Positions 53,556 through 62,832 of a stretch of 64,000 nucleotides of DNA are shown here, piece after piece. Source of the stretch: JAZKAR01 sp040389065 (GTDB lineage Bacteria > Pseudomonadota > Gammaproteobacteria > Burkholderiales > Casimicrobiaceae); contig JAZKAR010000012.1 of assembly GCA_040389065.1 (NCBI GenBank), positions 1 through 64,000 of the forward strand. Reading direction: 5' to 3'. The position numbers and the translations under genes are program-made. The notes beneath the pieces are model-generated. The model had not been told where the DNA came from. It ran no database searches and worked only from the letters and a program-made list of their open reading frames with translations. How positions within the stretch are numbered: position 1 is the stretch's first letter; each line of letters starts with the position of its first letter.

Positions 53556-54764
53556 CTAATGCAAAGAGATTACTTGTTTTGCTATTTCTCTTGCATATTG
53601 ATCTTCAGCTATGGCGTGGTCTATAGATTTAACTGGCTGTATATTCATCTTATCAAGCGTCTTATTTACAACATCATAAATAGTCAAAAAGGAAATTTTA
53701 TTGTTTAAAAATGCCTCGACTGCAATTTCATTGGCTGCATTAAAATAAATGGCCGCAGTTCCTTCTGCATTTAATACCTTTTCTACCATTTTAAGAGCGG
53801 GAAAACGAATATGATCAGGCTCTTCAAAATCTAAACTCTTTAATGTTAAGCAATCCAAATGCTCTACCCCCGTTTCTAAACGATCTGGGTAACTTAATCC
53901 ATAAGCAATAGGAACCCGCATATCAGGATATCCACACTGAGCCAACGTAGAACCATCTTTATAACTAACCATTGCATGCACAATACTTTGTGGATGTACT
54001 ACTGCTTTAATACGTTCGGCAGGTAATCCAAACAACCAGTAAGCCTCAATGATTTCTAATGCTTTATTCATCAACGTTGCGGAGTCAACAGAAATTTTTT
54101 TACCCATTGACCATTTAGGATGCTTACACGCTTGTTCGGGTGTTACATGCTTCAATATCTCTAGAGGCGTAGTTCTAAAAGGCCCGCCAGACGCAGTCAA
54201 CCATAAAGCATGAACACTATTTGAATGCTGTAATGCGCCTTGCACTGCACATTTATGCTCCCAACACTGAAAAAGCGCATTATGTTCGCTATCGACCGGC
54301 ATTAAGATAGCACCGGATTGTTTTGCCGCTTCCATCATAAGCGAGCCTGCCAATACCAGTGACTCCTTATTCGCAAGCAATATTTTTTTTGAAGCCCTTA
54401 CTGCAGCTAACGTAGGCAGACAGCCTACCGCTCCTACAATGCCTGAAACAACGGTATCAACCGTGTCTAGCACCACTAAATCGCATAGCGCTTGAGAACC
54501 GCTTAATACTTCTACATTTACACTATGCGTTTTACATAACGATTTTAAACGCTTAGCTGCTGCCTCATCGTTCATTACTGCAAAACGAGGATTAAACTGT
54601 TGACACAATGCAAATAGCTTTACTTCTTGCGTACCAGCAGCGAGTACTTCCACCTTAAAACGTTCAGGATAACGAGCAACAATATCGAGTGTATTCTTAC
54701 CAACTGAACCTGTTGCCCCTAAAATTGCAAGCCGTTGAATAGTATGGGGCTGGTCAAGAAACAT
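53556..54764 (-). CDS. dxr: 1-deoxy-D-xylulose 5-phosphate reductoisomerase
   Basis: Second enzyme of the MEP isoprenoid pathway. It has 402 residues. The NADPH site is AILGATGSVGKNTLDIV. ANKESLVLAG, the metal/substrate loop PVDSEHNALFQCW, WLTASGGPFR and TLMNKALEIIEAYWLFG are intact. It overlaps cdsA by 11 nt. It is the last gene of the pyrH/frr-uppS-cdsA-dxr block; rseP, its usual follower, is replaced by rimP. Confidence 0.97.
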   Translation of the reverse strand: MFLDQPHTIQRLAILGATGSVGKNTLDIVARYPERFKVEVLAAGTQEVKLFALCQQFNPRFAVMNDEAAAKRLKSLCKTHSVNVEVLSGSQALCDLVVLDTVDTVVSGIVGAVGCLPTLAAVRASKKILLANKESLVLAGSLMMEAAKQSGAILMPVDSEHNALFQCWEHKCAVQGALQHSNSVHALWLTASGGPFRTTPLEILKHVTPEQACKHPKWSMGKKISVDSATLMNKALEIIEAYWLFGLPAERIKAVVHPQSIVHAMVSYKDGSTLAQCGYPDMRVPIAYGLSYPDRLETGVEHLDCLTLKSLDFEEPDHIRFPALKMVEKVLNAEGTAAIYFNAANEIAVEAFLNNKISFLTIYDVVNKTLDKMNIQPVKSIDHAIAEDQYAREIAKQVISLH

Positions 54765-55581
54765 GAATAATCCCTAAAACACATAACAGAGCAATCATTG
54801 GCAATACTGGGAAGAGAGCATCAATACGATCCAAAATACCGCCATGGCCCGGTAATAACGTGCCACTATCCTTTTTTCCTGCTTGACGCTTTAACAATGA
54901 CTCAAATAAATCACCAATAATTCCATAAGCAGCGAGAAGAATGGAAAAAAGAAATAACCAAAATAAAGGGTATTGGCCTAGCGTTAAATTAGTAGTATGC
55001 ACATTAAGGGAAGCACCGAAATAAAGAAATATTATGCTGGTATAAAGCGCACTAAATAAAATTCCGCCTAATGCCCCTTCCCATGTTTTGCCTGGGCTAA
55101 TTTCTGGAGCAAGTTTATGGCGTCCTAATAACCGCCCGGTTACATAAGCCATAATGTCTGATACCCAAATGAGTGCCATGCTTGCCAAAAGAAATGCAGG
55201 TGATTTATGTACTAAGTATGCTATTGCAGAAAATAATGAGACTATTAAGCCTGAACCTATTATAAGATTTAAAAACGCTGAAGGCTGCCATCGCTTTACT
55301 AGCCAACAAGGGGCAACAAATAGCCAAAAAAGGGTACCGAGGCCCAATATATATATTTGAGCAGTAGGATGATGAGAAACGACAGCTAGCACTCCCATTG
55401 CACTAAAGCTTAATACCTGCTTAGGGAGCGATAAAGGAAGTGCCAAACCTCGCCACTCCCACCATGCCCATAACATCAAAAGTAAAATGACTCCTCTTTT
55501 ATACGATATTGATACATTAAATAGTAAGTACCATACAAGAGGAATTAAAACTGCAATCGTTAAAATACGGTATTTAAGCAT
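54754..55581 (-). CDS. cdsA: Phosphatidate cytidylyltransferase
   Basis: Inner-membrane enzyme making CDP-diacylglycerol, the precursor of all phospholipids. It has 275 residues with about seven membrane segments. The family signature is complete: SPGKTWEGALGG and later LLKRQAGKKDSGTLLPGHGGILDRIDAL split across two motifs. I chose ATG 55581 (MLKYRILTIAVLIP), which overlaps the uppS stop by 8 nt. The frame runs to 55626, but the added residues lie wholly in uppS. Confidence 0.95.
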   Translation of the reverse strand: MLKYRILTIAVLIPLVWYLLFNVSISYKRGVILLLMLWAWWEWRGLALPLSLPKQVLSFSAMGVLAVVSHHPTAQIYILGLGTLFWLFVAPCWLVKRWQPSAFLNLIIGSGLIVSLFSAIAYLVHKSPAFLLASMALIWVSDIMAYVTGRLLGRHKLAPEISPGKTWEGALGGILFSALYTSIIFLYFGASLNVHTTNLTLGQYPLFWLFLFSILLAAYGIIGDLFESLLKRQAGKKDSGTLLPGHGGILDRIDALFPVLPMIALLCVLGIIHVS

Positions 55582-56323
55582 GGGAAGAAACTGGTGGTGT
55601 TTGAACTTGCTCGCTCGTTTGACCAAAGCGCCGCTCTCTTCGAGCGAAACTATCTAATGCCTGCTCTAAGCTTTTTCGATCAAAGTCAGGCCATAGCTCA
55701 TCCGTAAAATAAAGCTCGCTATATGCAGTTTGCCATAACAAAAAGTTACTAATACGGTGCTCGCCACCGGTTCTAATAAATAAATCTGGATCGGGAGCAT
55801 AAGCAAGTGCTAGATATTTCTTTAACACTTCCTCATCAATATCTATCAAGCTTTCTGGACAATCTTTTGCAATACGTTGCACAGCTTGCAACACATCCCA
55901 CTTACCCCCGTAATTAGCGGCGATAGTTAAGGTAAGACGATAATTTGAAGCAGTTTTAGCTTCTGCAAATTCGATTAAATCGACCAACTCTTTTTGAAAG
56001 CGTGAACGATCACCTACAAGCTTTAACCGTATTCCTTTTTGGTGCATTTCCTCTACTTCGTTAGAAAGCACCTTCATAAACAATTGCATAAGAAGCGACA
56101 CTTCTTCTTGAGGCCGCTTCCAGTTCTCACTGCTAAATGCAAATAAGGTTACGTAAGGAATGCCATAATCCAAGCATGCATTAATAATTTTATGAATTGA
56201 TTTTACCCCAGCAGGATGCCCTGCAACCCGAGGTAAGAAACGCTTACGCGCCCAGCGACCATTGCCATCCATAATAATAGCAATATGCTGCGGTAACACG
56301 GAAAATGGCATTTTATCTGACAT
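55574..56323 (-). CDS. uppS: Undecaprenyl diphosphate synthase
   Basis: cis-Prenyltransferase that makes the C55 carrier for peptidoglycan and other cell-wall polymers. It has 249 residues. The FPP/IPP site HIAIIMDGNGRWARKR, the FAFSSENWKRP motif, and the C-terminal RTGGEHRISNFLLWQTAYSELYF are all intact. It starts 1 nt after the frr stop and overlaps cdsA. Confidence 0.97.
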   Translation of the reverse strand: MSDKMPFSVLPQHIAIIMDGNGRWARKRFLPRVAGHPAGVKSIHKIINACLDYGIPYVTLFAFSSENWKRPQEEVSLLMQLFMKVLSNEVEEMHQKGIRLKLVGDRSRFQKELVDLIEFAEAKTASNYRLTLTIAANYGGKWDVLQAVQRIAKDCPESLIDIDEEVLKKYLALAYAPDPDLFIRTGGEHRISNFLLWQTAYSELYFTDELWPDFDRKSLEQALDSFARRERRFGQTSEQVQTPPVSSHA

Positions 56324-56324
56324 G

Positions 56325-56888
56325 CTACACCGACATTAAATCTGCTTCTTTCGCTTGTAAGAGCTTATCGACTTCAGCAGTATATTTATCGGTTAACTTC
56401 TGAATCTCATCTTGCGCACGACGCTCTTCATCTTCAGAAATTGTTTTATCTTTAAGTGCATCTTTAAGCTGCTGGTTTGCATCACGCCGCACATTACGAA
56501 CAGCTACTTTCGCCTCTTCAGCTTCTGTTCTTACAATTTTAACAAGATCTTTTCGACGCTCTTCTGTTAAAGAAGGCATAGGTACACGAATTAAATTACC
56601 TTGCGAATTTGGGTTTAATCCTAGATCAGCATCGCGGATAGCTTTTTCAACGACTGAAACCATTTTAGATTCCCAGGGCTGCACGCCTAATGTACGCGCA
56701 TCAAGAACACTAAGATTAGCTATTTGAGATAAATCGGTTGCTGTACCATAATAATCAACTTGTATATGCTCTAGCAAACTAGGGTGAGCACGACCTGTTC
56801 TCACTTTTGCCAAATTACCTTTTAATACCTCAATACCTTTTTGCATACGCTGTTCAGTGTTTTTCTTTACTTCAGCTGGTACTGTCAT
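56325..56888 (-). CDS. frr: Ribosome recycling factor
   Basis: Splits post-termination ribosomes with EF-G. It has 187 residues, the standard length. The three-helix-bundle core is clear: LAKVRTGRAHPSLL, VDYYGT, IRDADLGLNPNSQGNLIRVPMPSLTEERRKDL, then the long basic/acidic helix DELQ-like IQKLTDKYTAEVDKLLQAKE. It starts a tightly coupled run with uppS and cdsA. Confidence 0.97.
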   Translation of the reverse strand: MTVPAEVKKNTEQRMQKGIEVLKGNLAKVRTGRAHPSLLEHIQVDYYGTATDLSQIANLSVLDARTLGVQPWESKMVSVVEKAIRDADLGLNPNSQGNLIRVPMPSLTEERRKDLVKIVRTEAEEAKVAVRNVRRDANQQLKDALKDKTISEDEERRAQDEIQKLTDKYTAEVDKLLQAKEADLMSV

Positions 56889-57163
56889 TAATAGTCTCCC
56901 CTTTGTTTGCTATACATCAACTTATGCACTTCTAAAAACTATCTTCCCAACATCAAAACTAATTAATTAAATTTATAACTAAGTATGATTCTCTTTATAA
57001 AGATGCGATAAACGGTCTCTTTCTCTCTAATAGCACCATATGAAACACTACGCAGAACCGTTAAATTGTCAACGCAAATGAAATGATATACATCAGAGAT
57101 CAAGAGAACAATATCGAAACTACAACTTACATTTGGTTAAGCTAGCTTTTAAAGCATATTTTT

Positions 57164-57895
57164 TTAGCAATGTACAAGTGTTCCTTCATCTTCACCTAAA
57201 ACAACACGTCTAAGCGCGCCTGCTTTAAAAATACTAAATACTTTTAGCAACATTTTTTGATCACGACACAACGCCAACGCTGTTGCGTCCATTACCTTTA
57301 AGTTTTTCACAATCGCTTCATCAAAGGTAAGGGTGGAGTAACGTGTCGCCTCTGGATTTTTTAAAGGATCATCAGTATATACACCATCTACTTTAGTCGC
57401 CTTTAAAACAATATCTGCACCCATTTCACTGCCTCGAAGCGCTGCTGCTGTATCCGTAGTAAAAAATGGATTTCCGGTACCTGCAGCAAAAATGACTACT
57501 TTATGATCTTCAAGATATCTTAATGCTTTTCCGCGAATATAAGGCTCTGCTACTTGATTAATGGCTAAAGCTGATTGAACACGGCTTACAACGCCAGCAC
57601 GACGCATTGCATCTTGCAACGCTAAAGCGTTCATTAATGTTGCTAACATACCCATATAATCAGCAGTAGCGCGATCCATTCCGGCAGCACCAGGTGCTAC
57701 ACCTCTAAAAATATTACCACCACCAATAACCACACCAATTTCAACACCTAAACTTAAAATATCACGCACTTCTTCAGTAATTCGATCAATTACTTCACGA
57801 TTAATTCCATACGGATCATCGCCCATTAGAGCTTCACCGCTTAGTTTTAATAAAATACGTTTATAGGCCACTTCACTTTTTGAGGAATGACTCAT
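57164..57895 (-). CDS. pyrH: UMP kinase
   Basis: Phosphorylates UMP in pyrimidine biosynthesis. It has 243 residues of the amino-acid-kinase fold. RILLKLSGEALMG, VIGGGNIFRGV, ATADYMGMLATLMNALALQDA, and GTGNPFFTTDTAAALRG are intact. It lies 179 nt from tsf and 275 nt from frr, so it may have its own promoter within the block. Confidence 0.97.
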   Translation of the reverse strand: MSHSSKSEVAYKRILLKLSGEALMGDDPYGINREVIDRITEEVRDILSLGVEIGVVIGGGNIFRGVAPGAAGMDRATADYMGMLATLMNALALQDAMRRAGVVSRVQSALAINQVAEPYIRGKALRYLEDHKVVIFAAGTGNPFFTTDTAAALRGSEMGADIVLKATKVDGVYTDDPLKNPEATRYSTLTFDEAIVKNLKVMDATALALCRDQKMLLKVFSIFKAGALRRVVLGEDEGTLVHC

Positions 57896-58073
57896 TTACC
57901 TGAAACTCCCTAAGACTACATTACAGGGGCATCTCAAAATTCTCGAATACTAAACTAAATATGTGTCTTATCATTTAGTGGTACAAAAAATTCCTTTAGA
58001 ATGATCTATCAGAATTTTTTGCGACCACAACTACTAGAAAAGTATTGAGAATATAGAAATATGCCTACAGAAA

Positions 58074-58952
58074 TTATGCCATTGCAATCTGTGCCATGAC
58101 TTCTGCAGCAAAATCATTTTGCTTTTTCTCGATACCTTCACCTACTGTAAACAACTTAAAGCTATGTACTGTTGCTTTTTGTGCGTTTAATAATTGCTCT
58201 ACAGTTTGGTCTGCATTTTTCACAAACGGCTGGCCTAATAAGCTAACTTCTGCTAAAAATTTCTGTACACGCCCTACAATCATCTTTTCAATAATATCTG
58301 CAGGTTTACCAGACTCAGCTGCTTGAGCACGGTAAATTGCTTTTTCGTTTTCAATTGCTTCGGCAGGAACTTCGGCAGAACTTACACAGCTAGGCTTTGT
58401 AGCAGCAATATGCATCGCAACATCTTTACCTAGTTGAGGTTCAGTTGCAGTAATATCAACTAGCACTCCAATTCGCCCGCTATGTACATAAGTTACTGCT
58501 TTACCCTGAGTTTCAATACGCTCAAAACGACGAATTGAAAGGTTCTCGCCAAGCTTCATAATTAGCTCTTGGCGTTGCTTTTCAAGCGTTTCGCCATTAG
58601 TTTCTAACGCAGATAATGCCTCAATTGTTGCAGGGTTATTCTGAACAACTTGTTGAGCTACAGCATTAACAAATGCAGAAAAATCTTCGTTTTTAGCAAC
58701 GAAATCAGTTTCGCAATTTACTTCAACAATTGCACCTACTTTAGCATCAGGAGCAACAGCGACTCCAATTAACCCTTCCGCAGCAATGCGCCCTGCTGCT
58801 TTAACAGCCTTTGCACCACTTTTAACACGCATCAAATCAGCTGCTGCTTTGATATCGCCATTTGTTTCAGTTAGAGCTTTTTTACACTCCATCATGCCCA
58901 AGCCAGTCATCTCGCGCAGTTCTTTGACCAGCGATGCGCTGATTTCAGCCAT
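58074..58952 (-). CDS. tsf: Elongation factor Ts
   Basis: Nucleotide exchange factor of EF-Tu. It has 292 residues. The N-terminal module ASLVKELREMTGLGMMECKKALTE, the key TDFVAKN motif and the coiled-coil C-terminal half are present. AAGGAG lies 6 nt upstream. A GC-rich hairpin separates it from rpsB, a probable partial terminator. Confidence 0.97.
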   Translation of the reverse strand: MAEISASLVKELREMTGLGMMECKKALTETNGDIKAAADLMRVKSGAKAVKAAGRIAAEGLIGVAVAPDAKVGAIVEVNCETDFVAKNEDFSAFVNAVAQQVVQNNPATIEALSALETNGETLEKQRQELIMKLGENLSIRRFERIETQGKAVTYVHSGRIGVLVDITATEPQLGKDVAMHIAATKPSCVSSAEVPAEAIENEKAIYRAQAAESGKPADIIEKMIVGRVQKFLAEVSLLGQPFVKNADQTVEQLLNAQKATVHSFKLFTVGEGIEKKQNDFAAEVMAQIAMA

Positions 58953-58977
58953 GTCATACTCCTTTAATCATAAAAAG

Positions 58978-59011
58978 AGCGCCAGCTACCTTTTACAGGT
59001 AAACCGGCGCT
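58978..59011 (-). terminator. Attenuator-like hairpin between rpsB and tsf
   Basis: On the minus strand AGCGCCGGTTTACC and GGTAGCTGGCGCT pair with small mismatches around a TGTAAAA loop, followed by CTTTTTAT. A similar partial terminator is known between rpsB and tsf in E. coli. It could set the S2 to EF-Ts ratio. Confidence 0.8.
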
Positions 59012-59055
59012 TTATGCTGTTAAACGTTTTGCAGCTCCACAACTAGTTGCGGAAA

Positions 59056-59826
59056 TTACTGTTGAACTTCTTCAGTAGCAGAAGGCTCCACAGCCTCAGG
59101 CTTTTGTTCTTCACTTACATGTGCCGCAGCTGCTTGAGATTGCGCTGCATTAAGTGCACGGCCTTCCAGAATGGCATCTACTATACCGCGTGCATATAAA
59201 CGAATGGCACGAGCGGAATCATCATTACCAGGAATAACATAATTAATACCATCAGGAGAGTGATTGGTATCAACCACACCAATAACGGGTATCCCAAGTG
59301 TATTGGCTTCTGTTACAGCAATTTTGTGATAGCCTACATCTACCATAAAAATTGCATCAGGCAAGCTATTCATTTCACGAATACCGCCTAAACTGCGATT
59401 TAATTTATTAAAATCGTTTTGTAACGTTAGCTGCTCTTTTTTAGTAAATGTATTTTCAGCATTTGATAGCGTAGCTTCTACATCTTTAAGGCGTTTTACT
59501 GATTGCTTAACTGTTTTAAAGTTTGTAAGCATACCGCCTAACCAACGGTGCGATACAAAAGGCATTGCAGCACGCTGTGCCTCTTCTCCAATAATTTCTT
59601 GAGCCTGGCGCTTTGTACCTACAAATAGAATTCTACCGCCACGCGCTGCTAACTGACGAACGAATTTAATAGCTTCGTCATACATAACAACAGTTTTTTC
59701 AAGATTAATAATGTGAATTTTGTTACGATGGCCAAAAATATAAGGTGCCATTTTGGGGTTCCAATAACGGGTCTGATGACCGAAGTGAACCCCGGCTTCA
59801 AGCATATTACGCATGGTTGAAGACAT
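59056..59826 (-). CDS. rpsB: 30S ribosomal protein S2
   Basis: Small-subunit protein of 256 residues. MRNMLEAGVHFGHQTRYWNPKMAPYIFG, HIINLEKTV, ILFVGTKRQAQEI, HRWLGGMLTNFKT, and PDAIFMVDVGYHKIAVTEANTLGIPVIGVVDTNHSPDGI are the family blocks. A short acidic tail (EEQKPEAVEPSATEE) extends it. GGAGAAG precedes the ATG. It starts the rpsB-tsf transcript, with a structured leader. Confidence 0.98.
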   Translation of the reverse strand: MSSTMRNMLEAGVHFGHQTRYWNPKMAPYIFGHRNKIHIINLEKTVVMYDEAIKFVRQLAARGGRILFVGTKRQAQEIIGEEAQRAAMPFVSHRWLGGMLTNFKTVKQSVKRLKDVEATLSNAENTFTKKEQLTLQNDFNKLNRSLGGIREMNSLPDAIFMVDVGYHKIAVTEANTLGIPVIGVVDTNHSPDGINYVIPGNDDSARAIRLYARGIVDAILEGRALNAAQSQAAAAHVSEEQKPEAVEPSATEEVQQ

Positions 59827-59956
59827 TTCTTCTCCTAATTGTGTTCTGGGTTAAACCTCCATCTGCTCACGGCTAATTCCCATTTATAAAAGGGAACACC
59901 CGAACGCAAAAGCAGATGTGTGTAGTCACTCTCCAAAAAAGACTTGGTGGAGGTGC
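59827..59956 (-). promoter_or_regulatory. Structured rpsB leader (probable S2 autoregulation)
   Basis: The predicted 130-nt untranslated leader folds into a long-range stem CATCTGCT / AGCAGATG (59911-59918 with 59860-59867) closing an inner stem TTCCC / GGGAA around TTTATAAA. GGAGG lies just after the closing stem. In E. coli S2 represses rpsB-tsf through its leader; this leader has the size and position for the same control. The assignment is by analogy. Confidence 0.65.
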
Positions 59957-59962
59957 GGACGT

Positions 59963-59991
59963 ATTATAGCGATAAGCCTCTCATCGTGAAA
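59963..59991 (-). promoter_or_regulatory. Sigma-70 promoter of rpsB-tsf
   Basis: On the minus strand TTTCAC, a 17-nt spacer and a perfect TATAAT. Transcription would begin near 59956. Confidence 0.8.
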
Positions 59992-60001
59992 GAGGCGATT
60001 G

Positions 60002-60364
60002 TTTAATTTCATAATATTGATAAGGGTAAATATGCTTAATTCAATTACGTTAATAAATGAAAATACAATTTTTCCAATGCATTTTTCAAACCATTAAAAT
60101 GAGTGAATACCTGATTTTATCTTTGATGATAAGCCGTAGAGAAGATACCAGCAGCTAATTACATGATTGCTTAAAAGCCAAATAATTTCTTACTCTTCTT
60201 GCTATTGAGAATGAAACTGCACTAGCATTCCACCAAATAATTTTATGCTGTTTATATTTTGAAGACACAATTTAAACATCAAACTTAACTAATCACAGAA
60301 TTTATAGGGTGTAATTTAGCTATTTAATTCTCTATTTTCTTAAGTATTTGCCCAGGAATTTTAT
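60002..60364. other. AT-rich intergenic region upstream of purT
   Basis: About 360 nt between the divergent rpsB promoter and purT. AGGAA lies before the purT ATG. No gene, strong hairpin or riboswitch-like fold is recognised. Confidence 0.5.
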
Positions 60365-61573
60365 ATGAGTATTGGAACCCCCCTCAGCGCATCAGCTACC
60401 CGTGTTCTTCTTTTAGGTGCAGGCGAGTTAGGCAAAGAAGTCATTATTGCGCTACAACGCTTTGGTATAGAAGTTATCGCTGTAGATCGCTATGCCAATG
60501 CACCCGGCATGCAAGTTGCGCACCGCTCACACGTTATTTCAATGACAGATAGCGCAATGCTGCGCAACATTATTGAGCAAGAAAAACCTCATTTAATCGT
60601 ACCAGAAATAGAAGCTATTAATACGGATGTACTCATCGAGATTGAAAAAGAAGGTTTAGCAGAAGTGATTCCCAATGCACGTGCTGCAAAACTAACGATG
60701 AATCGCGAGGGTATACGCCGGTTAGCAGCTGAAGAATTAAAGCTTCCTACCTCTCCTTACCAATTTGCTGATTCACTTCAATCAGTACGCGAAGCGATTG
60801 ATACTAAAATCGGCTATCCTTGCGTCATAAAGCCCGTAATGTCATCTTCAGGAAAAGGCCAATCGGTTATTAAAAAACCAGAAGAGATTGAAACCGCCTG
60901 GCACCATGCAATTGCAGGCGGAAGAGTTCAGCAGAATAAAGTTATCATAGAAGGTTTTATTGCATTTGATTATGAAATTACACTATTGACTGTTCGTGCA
61001 CTCAACAAACAGTCTCATCTTGAAACCTCTTTTTGTGAACCTATTGGTCATCTGCAAGTTGATGGCGACTATGTAGAGTCATGGCAACCTCAACCAATGA
61101 ATGTTCTAGCTAAACAAAAAGCCCAAAATATTGCCCATAAAATTACCGAGAGCCTTGGAGGACGGGGCATATTTGGCGTAGAACTGTTTGTTAAAGGTGA
61201 TGAAGTATGGTTTTCTGAAGTAAGCCCTCGCCCTCATGATACGGGCCTTGTTACCCTTATTACTCAACATCTATCTGAATTCGAGCTTCACGCCCGTGCC
61301 ATTTTGGGTTTACCAGTAGATGTAAGTTTAAGAAGCCCAGGAGCATCAGCCGTTATTTATGGAGGAATTGATGCCAAAGATATTATGTTTGAAGGAGTCG
61401 CTGAGGCATTATGCATTCCTAATACAGATATTCGGCTTTTTGGAAAACCTGAAAGTTACAAAAAACGTCGCATGGGAGTTGCCTTAGCCGCTGCACCAAA
61501 CATTGAGCAAGCTCGTCAGCATGCTAAGCTTTCTGCAAGTCGGGTTCATCCTACCGTTAAAAAAATTCTATAG
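60365..61573 (+). CDS. purT: Formate-dependent phosphoribosylglycinamide formyltransferase
   Basis: ATP-grasp enzyme that formylates GAR with free formate in purine synthesis, independent of folate. It has 402 residues. The N-terminal nucleotide fold (LLLGAGELGKEVIIALQRFG), the central IEAINTDVLIEIE, ATP-grasp core CVIKPVMSSSGKGQSV, and GRGIFGVELFVKGDEVWFSEVSPRPHDTGLVTL are diagnostic. It appears monocistronic. Confidence 0.97.
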   Translation: MSIGTPLSASATRVLLLGAGELGKEVIIALQRFGIEVIAVDRYANAPGMQVAHRSHVISMTDSAMLRNIIEQEKPHLIVPEIEAINTDVLIEIEKEGLAEVIPNARAAKLTMNREGIRRLAAEELKLPTSPYQFADSLQSVREAIDTKIGYPCVIKPVMSSSGKGQSVIKKPEEIETAWHHAIAGGRVQQNKVIIEGFIAFDYEITLLTVRALNKQSHLETSFCEPIGHLQVDGDYVESWQPQPMNVLAKQKAQNIAHKITESLGGRGIFGVELFVKGDEVWFSEVSPRPHDTGLVTLITQHLSEFELHARAILGLPVDVSLRSPGASAVIYGGIDAKDIMFEGVAEALCIPNTDIRLFGKPESYKKRRMGVALAAAPNIEQARQHAKLSASRVHPTVKKIL

Positions 61574-61674
61574 AAAATTTGTACTTCTGACCGATAAAAA
61601 CTAATAGCGAGCAGTTGCATTATCTTTTGATAATGAAACTTTTGAGAGTTTCGCTAAGAAGCCAGGAGACAAGC

Positions 61675-62436
61675 ATGACTAAACCTTTTTTTTATGTACA
61701 CCTTATTTTTATATGCCTTAGCCTTAGTCATGCTGCTATTGGAGCAAAGCCCTCACCCTCAGCTTCATTTATCCCCAAAGTTGTTATTCAGCAAGGAACT
61801 ATCGTCACTGTCACAGCAGGAACAAAAAATATTTATGCTGAAGAATTTATCATGGAAGATAATTCGACTCTTATTATTCCTGCTGGAACTGAAGAATTTG
61901 AGTTTAATACAAAAAAATCTTATTTTGGCAAAAATACTAAAATCATTGCTAAAGGTAATGATGCTACTAAACCTGGAGAAAGTGGAACCTTAGGGGTTGA
62001 TATTATTGCACGCCTGGGACGTACCACAATAAAAGGTTTAACCATGATAACCTCTGGCGGTTCAGGCTCTGATGGATTGCCAGGAATAGATGGGCAGAAT
62101 GGTCAAGATGCAAGCTGTGACACCCTTACTCATGGTCAAGATGGCAGCTCAGGAAGTAATGGGCGAAACGGCGGTAATGGTCAAAATGCTGGTCTCATTA
62201 ATATTTATATGGCAAAGCATAAAAATGATATGGATATTCATTTTATTCAAAAAGGTGGAATAGCAGGCAAAGGCGGCAAAGGCGGCAAGGGGGGGAAAGG
62301 CGGCAAAGGAAAATTAGAAAAATGCGGGAATAGAGAGATTACTTTTACTTCGGGTAAAGATGGTAAAGATGGTAAAGATGGCAATGATGGGCAGCCTGGT
62401 AGCGATAGTAATTCGCATGGCATGGTTTTTGAATAA
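61675..62436 (+). CDS. Secreted collagen-like Gly-X-X repeat protein
   Basis: An exported protein of 253 residues from ATG 61675, with CAGGAG upstream. The signal peptide (PFFYVHLIFICLSLSHAAIGA) is clear. A beta-rich part (about 30-135) has the spaced pattern of a parallel-beta domain. Four Gly-rich collagen-like blocks follow: GSDGLPGIDGQNGQDAS, GQDGSSGSNGRNGGNGQ, a run of GGK triplets, and GKDGKDGKDGNDGQPG. Two Cys lie between blocks. The triplets are short for a stable triple helix. The GGK block contains a G7 run. The frame extends to 61615, but the RBS decides the ATG. Function unknown; a surface or matrix role is plausible. Confidence 0.8.
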   Translation: MTKPFFYVHLIFICLSLSHAAIGAKPSPSASFIPKVVIQQGTIVTVTAGTKNIYAEEFIMEDNSTLIIPAGTEEFEFNTKKSYFGKNTKIIAKGNDATKPGESGTLGVDIIARLGRTTIKGLTMITSGGSGSDGLPGIDGQNGQDASCDTLTHGQDGSSGSNGRNGGNGQNAGLINIYMAKHKNDMDIHFIQKGGIAGKGGKGGKGGKGGKGKLEKCGNREITFTSGKDGKDGKDGNDGQPGSDSNSHGMVFE

Positions 62437-62636
62437 TTTTGTTTGAATTTTATGGTATCTACTTCATATACAAGTTATTATTTCAAAAATGCAAAAAACA
62501 ATTATTTTCAAAATTTTATTCTTTAAAACCAAATATTTAATATTTTTTACACCATTAAAAATATTTTCAATATCATCCACATAACGAGTATTAATACAAC
62601 ATAAATATTATTTGCAAAAACTAAAAATCATATAAA

Positions 62637-62673
62637 AACAACATCTTATTTTACAATGAGAAGTTGTTTTTTT
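62637..62673 (+). terminator. Terminator after the collagen-like gene
   Basis: AACAACATCT / AGAAGTTGTT (9 of 10 paired) with a 12-nt loop and a run of seven T. It lies about 200 nt after the stop, with AT-rich sequence between. Confidence 0.8.
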
Positions 62674-62832
62674 CGTAATACAAATCGCTTTTTATAAAGA
62701 CATTTGTATAAACACACCTGATAAGCTTCATTTAAAATGTTTAAATTTCTTTTTAAGAAAATTTAAACAATTACTACTGTTTCCATACAACAATATAAAA
62801 ATATAATTGAATTTTTTGGGGTAATATTAACA

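Noticed and set aside
62270..62312. GGCAAA tandem repeat as a non-coding satellite
   Set aside because: It is in frame inside the collagen-like gene and encodes Gly-Gly-Lys triplets.
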